Program-made: the position numbers and the translations under genes | In this document: piece after piece, positions 49,561 through 59,189 of the stretch | Layout of the letters: each line of letters opens with the position of its first letter | Position numbering within the stretch: position 1 is the stretch's first letter | Notes under the pieces: generated by a model | Databases searched by the model: none | Told to the model about the DNA's origin: nothing | Seen by the model: the letters and a program-made list of their open reading frames with translations, nothing else | NCBI RefSeq assembly: GCF_000226095.1 | Contig: NC_016472.1 | Coordinates: forward strand, 9,858,001-9,922,000 | Length of the DNA stretch: 64,000 bases | From: Thermothelomyces thermophilus ATCC 42464 | Lineage: Eukaryota > Ascomycota > Sordariomycetes > Sordariales > Chaetomiaceae | Direction: 5' to 3'

Positions 49561-52107
49561 AGCCCAAAAAAAAAAAAGGTTGCTAGGTTCAATGGGCCCC
49601 ACTCGGGCCAAAATGGAGGGGCAGGCGCCGCCCGAAAACTTTTTTCGCCTTTGCCCTCAAAATTTCGCATTGCGCCGTCTCACCGCCCTCCGGCAGCGCC
49701 GAATCGGGCAAGGCCAGTCTCTGATAAAAGCGCGATAAGCAGGGATCCTTGAGCCCCGCTGAGCCGGCGCCGCCGCACGCAGACCAATCAGGGCAAGCGC
49801 AATGCTCAGGCACGGGGGATGGCGACCCTGTCTGTTTTCGATGAAACTTGTTTGCCTGGATCGCTAGCATGCTGGCGTCTCCGGTCCACTTTCCATGGGA
49901 GAGCGGCTTGTGCGAGCAGTTTAGGTCGAAAATGGCCCCGTACTCCGTGCGGTCTTCCGTGCAGAGATCTGTGTTCTCCCTGGCGTTGCTTCCCGTGGCA
50001 AATGCTTCTCCAAACGTTCGCCGACTCTGGCATTCTAGCGATGGTGGCCGAGTTCCGAGGATACACTAGTCTGCGCTACTGTCCTTTTGACGTTGGGGGT
50101 CTAAAATATCGGGGAGTACGAGCGGCACTGCCCAGATGGTGATATCAGTGAGATCAAGCCCTTGCCACTTCGGGCTTTGCGGTCGACGAGAAGTGCATTT
50201 GCAAATATGTTGTATCATACGAGCATCTTTTGCTGTTACGGTGTCCCAGGTTGTTCCGTTCTGATACATGAATCATTTCTTATGCCTGATAAGCTCGGTG
50301 GGAAGGCATGCCGAAAGGTCAGGCGCGGCTGCGTGAGGTGAGACAAGAGCACCCTCAGCCCGCATATTGTTGGGAGCATCAGCTCCGCGACTCACTAACC
50401 GCCTGAGCCGCAGGCGAGGTGGTGCTTCGCCACCATGGACCGTAGACCGTAAACCAACGAGACGGACTACTACGTACGAAAGCAAAGAGCTATTTTACGG
50501 AGTAGTTACCGCTGTATTTCGTGTTTGGCAGTTAAGATAATTGAATCAATAACCGCGGCATCAGTCGCATGGTGTCCCCTTGTCGTCGTCGACACATGCT
50601 CGGTTTTCGGAATTGTTAGTGGCAGATTGAAATCTTGCCTCTGGACTTGACGGGACTTAATGTGTCTTACGTATGTACAGTACATACATACATACAGTAC
50701 ATGCACTAATTATCCGTTCCTAGGTATGTATGGGATATCAGGCAAACACATCGGTACTTTACAAACAGGACATGTGGACGGTGAGACGCTGGGCGGCGCA
50801 TTGCTGAGCGTCCCTTCTCGCACGTGGTGCTCCCGTGTGCGAACACATGTATTCCGGTTGGTCTCTTCTATGGTTACAGTCGCACACCAACTTGGTCTGC
50901 AAGGCGGGGAGGAGACGGTACCCACCACATTGTACACCGGTCCTCTCGGTTTGTCCTGCACAGAGAGAAGCGCATTCTCACCGCAAGTCTGCAATTCGCA
51001 GTCCTCAACAGCTCAGACTAGGTTTGTACGAGTACTCGCGACTTCAACCCCTTGTTGACCCCGGCACAGTCTCCCGTCAGAATCCGGGGTGAAATCCTTG
51101 CTGTCCGATACGGTTTTTTGGCGGGGTAATCGTACTCCGTACGGATACACATTAGTTAGTTATGTACCAAGTCGTTATCGCCTTCGAGGTCCCACGATGG
51201 AATCCAGGACGGCTCCACCCCACGTTTTGCCAAGATCGAGAACAAAAGATGGCGGCGGCTGGTGGATCTCTCATCTCGCCACGCATGCACTGGACCCTGA
51301 TCTCAGCCAAGAACGGGCTGGAGGTAACCCTTGACATTACCACCCGCGCGAATCTCGCCGTAACCGAAACACGGTGGACTAACTAACTAATTTCGTGTCC
51401 GGAAATCGAGTTACCTCGACAAAGCCATTATCGGGATTGAGAGTGATAAAAGAGCAATACTAAGCGGCAGGACTACATTTCGATGTCCTGCATTCTCTTG
51501 CTTTCCAGCGCAATTATTGTCTTGTCGATCTCCGCTAGGTTACGGTTCGGCATTGTGCCGCCATTTAAGAAGAATTGTGCGTGCTGGATACCCAAGTGAT
51601 CCGGTTCATTCCGCCGGTAGCCGTAAAGATAGAGAGCCATGCATGTCTGAGTCTTAAGGGGGCAGCAACTTCTTCACCCAGTGAGGCCCTGCTCTTTGCC
51701 CTTTCTCGGCATCCGATCCTTGGGTTTTCTAAACCTGATTGCTCATTTTGAGTATCTAGGTCCGAGTCATAATACGGAAAAGTGTTATTCAGCTTGCTCC
51801 CGTGTGTTTGGTTAAGAGCACCATGAGCTGAAGAAGGCAGGTTACGGACAGGGTGCGTGCCCCTCTGCTAACATTTCTCTGGATATAGAGATATAGCGGT
51901 TCGCACATCCAAAACGCGCTCACGGAAACAACCCACCAGATTAGATAGGTAGGTAGTTTTAGACAGCAAGCATACCAAAAGCTTTTCGCACAGACACAAG
52001 CCACACCACATCGGGCCGGAGCACCGTCTTTCCGGGTTTCCACCCTGCCCTCCGCCACCCTTTTCACCTTCCGCGTCAACCGCATAGGAGCTACCTTGTA
52101 CCAGCAA
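49561..52107. other. Long intergenic stretch, no gene recognised
   Basis: About 2.5 kb upstream of EF-3 and downstream of the CsbD-like gene. Many short frames on both strands show no domain. It contains three TACTCCGTA/TACGGAGTA-like motifs (49941-49949, 50496-50504, 51133-51141) and an 8-bp-arm palindrome GTATGTAC-A-GTACATAC at about 50671-50687 followed by further TACATACA repeats. Confidence 0.5.
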
Positions 52108-52539
52108 CTATTCGTCCCTTCTCTTGGTTCCCGCGGCCCGGCTCGCCGCGCCCTCGTGCTTCATGCCCTCGCAGCCCGTCAGGCGGCCCGCGACCTCCTC
52201 GGCGCGCCCGTACCCGCTCTTGGCCGGGTCGCGGTGCTCGGCGGCCGCCTGCATCGACGCCCGCGCGTGCGCCTTGTCCTGCTCGCCCGAGGCCGACCAG
52301 GCGGAGGACCCCGTCACGGCACCGACGGCGCTCTGTTGCGTGTGGCTCCCCCATAATGCAGAAGGGAAACGTGTCAGCGGTGATGAAGGCTTGTGGTGAT
52401 GTAGCAGGGAAGAAAAAGAGGAGGGAAGGGGAAAAGGTCTTGCCTCGGCGACGCCCTTGATGTACTCAGCGTGGCCTTCCCAGAGGCCGGGCTGCTGCTG
52501 GTTCTGGCCAGAGTTGCTGTTGTTGGATGGTGCGGACAT
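52108..52539 (-). CDS. CsbD-like small stress protein
   Basis: Exons 52539-52444 and 52332-52108 join in phase 0 and give 106 residues. The proposed 111-bp intron has a GC donor (GAG|GCAAGA) and CAACAG acceptor, with a CTGAC branch site at about 52365. Without splicing the frame stays open through the intron, but only the spliced form gives the family pattern H-A-E-Y-I-K-G-V-A-E followed by S-A-V-G-A-V-T-G-S. A second repeat, Y-G-R-A-E-E-V-A-G-R-L-T-G-C-E-G-M, follows, and the protein ends in a basic tail. Small Gly/Ala/Glu-rich proteins of this kind in fungi resemble bacterial CsbD general stress proteins; the biochemical role is unclear. The first ATG is used, in the context ACCATGT. Confidence 0.75.
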   Translation of the reverse strand: MSAPSNNSNSGQNQQQPGLWEGHAEYIKGVAEARPFPLPSSFSSLLHHHKPSSPLTRFPSALWGSHTQQSAVGAVTGSSAWSASGEQDKAHARASMQAAAEHRDPAKSGYGRAEEVAGRLTGCEGMKHEGAASRAAGTKRRDE

Positions 52540-53027
52540 GGTTGGCGGTTCTGATTGTGGTTTCCTTTCACTTTTTTTATTCGATGGATCGATCAAACTT
52601 TGATACTCGTTAATGGTCCAGGAGAATGAAGGGGAACGTGAATATCCTAGGTAACTCTGACGTTGGCCAAGTGACGTCACGGAAGAGGTTAGCGATTCAG
52701 GCAATCTTGTTCCCCAGTCTTCCTGGATGAGCAACCGCAGAGTCTCTTGGCATTATTCAGGCAAATACAGAGCCAAAATCGGCATCTGCCACCGAACAAG
52801 ATCATCAATAGCCTAAGGCAAGAAACGGGAAACAGTAGCCATGCCTTTTCATTGACTTTGGTTGCTCCGCTCATCCACGAAGCTGCCCCATCACACACAC
52901 GCACAAGTCAAAAGGGAAGATAATGGAAAAAAAAAAAAAAGAGGAAGAAGAGGCTATTACTAATTAGATGCTTAGGCTACCGGGAGCCAACTGAGACAGC
53001 TATGGCGCTTGGATCTCATGGTATCAG
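52540..53027. other. Intergenic, no gene recognised
   Basis: Promoter side of the CsbD-like gene and 3' flank of the methyltransferase remnant. An A run at 52927-52940 is the only notable feature. I looked here for the missing methyltransferase catalytic part and did not find it. Confidence 0.55.
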
Positions 53028-54284
53028 TCATGAACGGATGGGAATCAGGCCCCAAATCAAACCGATCCGCAATGCTTCACTACCGTTGCTCGTCGTGCGC
53101 ATGGCAACCCCAAACCCCCTCAGCGCCGTCTCATCCTTCCTGAGAAGCGACCAAAAGCTCTCCTCCGGACGGCCGGCCAGGTAGGAAGTAGGGACGTGCT
53201 CGGGCCCCGGCGGCTCCGTTCGACCGTAGACGTCAAAGTAGGACGGGAGAATGGTCGACACGGCAGCAACGTTGTTGCGCATGAGAGAGAACATGGCGGA
53301 CATGGGCTGGCCGGGCAGCAGGAGTAGTGATGTCGGGGTGTGGGCAAGGGATGGGGCTGGGCAGACTGGTGAAAGAGGGTGGTGTAGCAGGATGTGTGCG
53401 GAGGTCAACATCGAAGCGACACGGACTCGCCCTTGTTAGCTTGGGTCGAGAATGGTTATGGTTTTGTAGGGAATGAGAGGGGAGGGAAGGGGGGGCAGCC
53501 AACCAAGGAGTCCCTCATCGGCATTGATACGCCCCGCCAGCTCAGCGTATGGGATGCTTTCCCCTGGTCCGGTCGGAATGATGTTGAAAGCACCCCAATG
53601 AATGAAGAGACGGACGGCCGAGATGACAGACATGCTGGCAAACCAGCCCATGATTACGTCTGAGGGCGGGCGGAGGGCGGTGGCTAACTCTAGCGCGGCA
53701 GTGGCTGCCTTGATACGAGAGGTATCGTCAGTCGCAGATTTGTAGATGTTGCGGGTGATATGAACAGTAAGATCAAGGAGATGGTCCTGGTCATAGGTGG
53801 GAGGTGGAGAAGGGCGAGAATTTCCCATCCTGGAGTCGTTGCCTTTGCTGGACCCCTCGGATATGCCAGCTGCTGAGCCGTCCGATATCACGTTGCTTGG
53901 AGCGTGCCTGTGATCGACCATCTTCTCGTTGCCTTGATGGCACGCATCTCGATTGCCTGTCATTCTCTGTGTAGTTTCAGCCGTCTGAGGATCGATACTA
54001 CGGAGCTCCGCGAGCCTCGTTCCCGACTCTTGCCTTCGTACTTCACTCGCCACCTGTGCTTCATTGACCGGGGGTGGATTCCCTTTCAACTGGACTGTGT
54101 CTTTCCTCAAAGCCTCTCCCTGCCCACTACTCATTACACTGTTATTTCGTTCGTCATCTCCCGAGCACTGTGAGATCCATTGGAATTTATGGGTTGGGGT
54201 CATGCCCGGCTTATCGGTCATGTCGTTGGTTTGGTAAATGTCGATGATTCCTTGGGCAGCCCTGGGTGTTTCTTTGACGCTCAC
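53028..54284 (-). pseudogene. O-methyltransferase reduced to its N-terminal domain
   Basis: Minus-strand exons end at 53504 and resume at 53431 over a 72-bp intron (GTTGGC donor, GCTAACAAG branch/acceptor). The product has a long polar N-terminus, then from about D-H-L-L-D-L-T-V-H the helical dimerisation/winged-helix part of fungal class I O-methyltransferases: R-P-P-S-D-V-I-M-G-W-F-A, W-G-A-F-N-I-I-P, A-S-M-L-T-S-A-H, H-T-P-T-S-L-L-L, Y-F-D-V-Y-G-R, P-T-S-Y-L-A-G-R-P-E, and G-F-G-V-A-M-R. The stop at 53028 follows about 20 residues later. The S-adenosylmethionine domain (V-D-V-G-G-G type motif, about 200 residues) is absent downstream. The first codon is uncertain, since 54284 is a GTG and several ATGs lie inside the polar region. 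It cannot be an active methyltransferase as it stands. Confidence 0.7.
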
Positions 54285-55491
54285 AGTGGTAGTAATTAGA
54301 GGAGGTTACGCTGTTGCTATGATCCACGAAACCAGTTGTACCATGATTGCCAGAGGAACGCGCAGCCATTGACGGGCCAGTAATTAACTGCCATGTCAAG
54401 GGTGGGCAGAAATTGAAAAGGGAGGGCCGTGGGAGTAGGGATATGAGAAAATGAAGGGGCTACGTTCCTGAGACTGACGGGAGCTTTCCGGTCTTGTTCA
54501 ACGAGCGAGCAGCCGCTATTCACCTGCAGAAGGAGTCGTATGACTCGACACTTCCCGGAACCGAGGTCATATATCAACAACATTCCCACCCGTTCGTTCC
54601 TCTACCCGAACCTGTCATGTTCTGTGCTGGCAAACGAGAATTCCAGGGTAACTTGGCAGTACCCACATCCCACTGTGGCTCCAGACAGTGGTGTTCGGCA
54701 TAACCTGGCCTCGGTCCCCGTCTCCGGGACCGAAGCGGTTGGTCGGGAACGTGACGGCTGAATATTCCTCGAGAAGCAAACCCATCATCCAGACATCCTC
54801 CATACGCAGCATAGCGCCTCAAATTCTGCTTGTCATTTTGACCCCAGTTGCCGTTTCCACCGCAACCATACAGCGACCTTGTATGCGTCGCAAGCCAACT
54901 GCGGTCCTGGCGCTGCTGCTCATAAGGGCAAACGACGCCCTTCATGCTCGTTAAAATGATATTTCTCGACTGTCTCCTTCTAGACGACATCCGGAGAAGC
55001 TGGCAAGATCCGGTTGGTTGGGGTGGTCGACAATGTGCTTTGAAGAACCATACCGCTTATTCCGTTGAATCCGAACCGGGTTTGTTGGACATCCGAGGTG
55101 AAGTCCTGGCGAGAGGTGCCGTAAATGGCAACTCCGGATCTCAGCCAACTCAGTGAAACGCCGCTTGAAGGAGTGCGTGAACATTTGAAGGACCATCATA
55201 AGTTTTCAAGCAACTTGTTCGCTGCTAACCCGAATACCCGAACCCCTTCGAGGAATCAGGGTAGTAAGCCAACACTAACTTCGCGTAGCGAGTGGAGGAG
55301 TTCCCGCCTCTGCCAATCTTGCACACGAGTAGCTGTGTCTGTCCGGGACACGGGGACATGGGGTGAAGCTGTATTGCGTAATTGTTCAAATCAAAATCGA
55401 TGGCCATGCATGCTACGTCATTTTGTACCGTCGAGGTGTCTAGGGCGAAGGCTGAGACGGCGATGTTCAACTGGGCAAAGGATTGCTCCAA
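54285..55491. other. Region without a recognisable gene, possibly decayed coding sequence
   Basis: Two minus-strand open stretches (55225-55491, 88 codons; 54574-54990, 138 codons) have moderately protein-like composition but match nothing that I know and do not splice into one frame convincingly. They may be relics between the methyltransferase fragment and the transcription factor. Confidence 0.4.
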
Positions 55492-57651
55492 TCAAGCATG
55501 CGGCATCTGTTGCCATTGACCAGTGGTAGTCGCATCTCTGACAGCTCTTCTTGTCGTGAAATCCTTCCACACCTCACCAGATATGATTTCAAAGCTGTCC
55601 ATCAGGGACAATGCTTGTTCCCATCTGTTGCCGAACAGCCTCAGGGTGAGCTTGATTCTCTCCAAACATCGCAAGCTGCGATCCAAGGTGTCACCGGTAC
55701 CCCTATCAAGCCTCACCGGCCGCAGAGGAGGCGACACTTTGCCAGGGGCCGGAGGGGGAACCGGAATGGAAGACCCCGACAGAAGCAGATCGCCAATTTC
55801 CCGTAGCACGGCAACGAATTGCGAGCCCATGAAGAAAACCCTGAGGGCGTCGTGATACGTATAAAAAGCCGCCTTATCAGCCAGGTTGGCGATGTCGTAC
55901 ATCTTATCAACGTACGCGATGACGTGGTCGAAGATCAACAGCTTTCCATAAGCCGAGACCTGAGCACCCCTGGCGGTGGAAGCGATACAGTAGACGTAGC
56001 TGTAACGAAGCTCCAGATCAAGCATCTCACGGATCGGGGCCGACATATCGACTGGTAGCCTCTCGGACCACTCCCACATCTCGAAGCATTTTTGCCAAAT
56101 GAACGAAGTGGCGTCTGGAAGGGATTCTGTCGGGTTGCCTTGGTATAGCGTCTGATACCAAGCTGATTGCAACTGGCGGAGCTTGAACAGTGGGATAGAC
56201 GGGTCTGCTGGCGGTTTCGACATTGAGAGGCCCGAGAGCGTGCCGCTTGCCAGAGTCGACGAGGGCAGTGCCACGGAGACGGCATCGTCATAAAAGGAGA
56301 AGCCACGGGCGTGGACCATGCTGATCGCTCTAACATGGATGTTAGTTCAGGTGCCGGAACACAAGGATAACACGGAAAACCAACCTGTCCAGGGCGTAGA
56401 CGCAATAAAAGATCCTCCGGCGCTCGTCCAAAGCGGCAGGGCTAATCTGTTGGGTATGCGGCGGATCCTGGTGCAAACCTTGGTCGACGACGGCACGGCA
56501 GGTAAAACCTATCGGATGCCAGCTGTCAAAGTGGGCAGGGTCAAGCATCGAATACTGTGTGAGGAGTAACAGAGACTGGACCTGGGTCCCGTAACCTGGC
56601 CGAAGGGCTCTGTCGGCGTGCGGCAATGCGCGCCCCACGAACTCGACCCCATTCAGGTAATGCTCATCCTCACGGCTCCGGCTTTGTGCAGCGGAGCTGA
56701 TGGCAAGAACCATCCAGAACAACCAATATTCCGAACTCCTGATCTGTCGCGGGTGTTCCTGATAGAGATCGCTGACCAACGCATGAAGCATTGTTGCAGG
56801 AAATGCTGGGTATAGGGGTAGAATGCTGGTTTCGTAGAACTGAACAAGGGCCCTCGCGGTCGATTCCGCAGGGAGGCTCGTTGACTTGGGCTCCGGAACG
56901 GGCTCGTTTGTTGCAGCCGCAAGCACTAGACGTGCGAAGGTCATGTTCGATTCCGACGGCTCGAAATCGCGGGTGGTGGTATTAACGGCTCTGCAACAGG
57001 CATTAGATTTAGATACAGGACACAGTGTCTGCAAATGCTTCACCCACAAGTAGCCAAAGTCTGACACCAGGGCGTTGATGTCGGCATTTTCCTGGGTCCG
57101 GGCAGCCTTTCGGTGGATGGCAGCCCGGATAAAGGCAAGTGAATCTTTCCGGTTGGGGTCAGCAGCTGGAGGCTCATCAGGGCCATGCAGGGCTATCGAG
57201 GCGTTCGTGGAGCAAGCATAACTGAGCCTCCTTTCTAGCTTTTCTATCCTGAGCTCCAGTGCAGCGACGTAGCTGGACGGCGAGGCAGCAGTTAGCCAGC
57301 TGCCACTCCTGGTGAGATGCCGCGAGAGGAACCTGCCTACCTTCTCTCTTTTCCTCGAGCAAACTGGTCATTGGCAGCAGTACACTCCTTCTCACGGCCT
57401 GCCTTCTCGCAAGCAGTACATGCCGGTAGCTTGTTGTCACACTATCAGGCGGCGGGTTAGTCAGGGGTTCAAGCCGGCCAAAACAGAGTGGGTCAGCCGG
57501 TCACCTTGACTTTGGCAGAACGGCCTTGGGAAATTATTAGTTGGGCCCCGAGAAGCAGACTTGGGAGGGCCTACTTACACCTTGAACATGCAGATACTGG
57601 TCGAGACACCTTGAGGAGGGGAGTGTCTGCTAAGCTGGACCGGAACGTCAT
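55492..57651 (-). CDS. Zn2Cys6 transcription factor with fungal_trans domain
   Basis: Six exons (57651-57579, 57525-57506, 57441-57341, 57272-57048, 56990-56385, 56329-55492) give 620 residues; introns are 53-68 bp. Exon 2 is only 20 bp, yet it is needed to complete the zinc cluster: Cys22, 25, 32, 39, 42 and 51 follow C-x2-C-x6-C-x6-C-x2-C-x8-C exactly. A short coiled-coil dimerisation element follows (V-A-A-L-E-L-R-I-E-K-L-E-R-R-L, about 68-82). The fungal-specific regulatory domain spans about 150-480, with Q-S-L-L-L-L-T-Q-Y-S-M-L-D, H-F-D-S-W and R-R-I-F-Y-C-V-Y-A-L-D-R. The target is unknown. It is divergent from the second regulator at 59190 and has the methyltransferase remnant on its 3' side. 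Confidence 0.9.
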
Positions 57652-59189
57652 GGCGAAGGATGGCCCCGCTATTGCGCGGGGGTTGTTCTCCCGTCGCTCC
57701 CGCGACCTGGTCGAGATTTAAATAGACTTAGCTCAAACCTCCGCTTGAGGTGTTCGTTCCAATGCTTATCAGTCCTTGGTATAGTGAGTCTGAGCTGAGG
57801 TTGTGCTGCTGATGATACTGCTCAACAAGTGCCCAATGTCCGGTGAACGCCACAGACCCCGTCAGACATTCTCTATCCAACCTAAGACAGCTGCGATCAA
57901 GGCTAAGGCTGTAAAGAAGGTGCACTGCACCGTGAGGGGAGGACCTGAGCCGGGCGCAGTGGGTGGGGAACTCCAGGGTATAGTATGACTTGCTTTGAGG
58001 ATACCTGTAGAGCTTCGCAAGCTCAACAGAGACGGTTGAGCTCCCGGGCAAGTCGCTTTCCGCAAAGTCGCTGTCCAAATCGAGAAGGGCGTGTACTACT
58101 GGCAAGGGAAAGGTGCTGCAAGCTAAGAAAGCGGTCACGCGTTCTGTGCTCCTTTTTTGAACTTCATTAAGATCGGCTATGGTGAGATAGGTACGGCGGA
58201 AAGTGCGATGCTTCTGGAAGGCTATCGGCAGTGGCTTCCGTGACCAAAGTCAAGGGAAGATCCGTCCGTGCGTCGTGTGACCTGATTCGCTGGAATGGTG
58301 TAGTGGGTGCATGTTTGGGAGATCAACCTCATGATTCCGGCCTTATAGATCAGGAACTAGGGGCGCTATAGGCGACTAAACTACTTGGCCTCGTCGCTTA
58401 TCTTGGAACACCATCTGATCTCTCTTGAGGCTGTTATTTATTTTAGTGTACGCAGTAGACTAGACCCTGCACACACTCCTGAAATGTCTTCGGTGGGGCG
58501 AGGTTGGATCGAAGCCCCCGCTGCTGCAGCTCTGCTGGCCGGAAGTGGGGTTATTTATTGACTTGGGACGGAGCCCTGCACCCCACCGCTGCGATCCATG
58601 ACCCCGCATCGATTGGGGAAACCGAGTCCATCTTCCCGTCCTGGGTTGAGATTGTACAGTACCGCCTCTCAACAAAGATCGCCAGCTATTGAGCGATGCA
58701 ATTAGCGTATCGATGAAAACAAGGGCGGTAGGGGAAAAGAAAACAATCCGATAAAAGGAAACGGTCAATAAGAGCTTCGTTGATGTCCACGCAAACTGCC
58801 GAGAGCTTCAAACGGGCAGGGTTTGTTTCACGCAGGCCGCCAATTAGGAATAGCGTGCAAGGCTGTGAAAGTGAAGCGGCCCCAACTTCGAGCTGCCGGG
58901 TCCAGTTTCTTCCTTGTCCCGAATGCCTCGACGGAGAACCCTCACACGACCTGACTTTGGACAAGATGGGCGCGGAACGGTGAACCTCTCAGGCAGTCGG
59001 AAATGCAACAGAACCTAGAAAACTCTGGAATTTCGCAATTTCTGCCCAGCGTCGATACAACCGAAGCCCGACTGTTTCCCAGATTGTGACCAAACGGCGG
59101 CATCCTGAACCGAGACACCGCTCGAGCACCGCAGCCTTCGGTTACGACGCCTTGGCTCCCAAAGGGGGACGGGCCGAGCGGCAGTACTC
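57652..59189. promoter_or_regulatory. Divergent spacer between the two Zn2Cys6 regulator genes
   Basis: About 1.5 kb. A 136-codon minus-strand frame (57728-58138) has no recognisable domain and is probably chance. No clear TATA box or tRNA/5S gene was found. Confidence 0.4.

Noticed and set aside
52740-53027. Continuation of the methyltransferase catalytic domain through another intron
   Set aside because: All three minus-strand frames were read; no V-D-V-G-G-G-type motif or other family landmark appears before the CsbD-like gene.
57440-57480. GGGTTCAAGCC as a tRNA T-loop (B box)
   Set aside because: It lies in an intron of the Zn2Cys6 gene and no cloverleaf or A box could be built around it. 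The GGTTCGATTC at about 44997 fails in the same way.
57728-58138. 136-codon minus-strand frame as a gene
   Set aside because: No domain, no supporting splice or start context, and it sits in the spacer between two divergent regulators.
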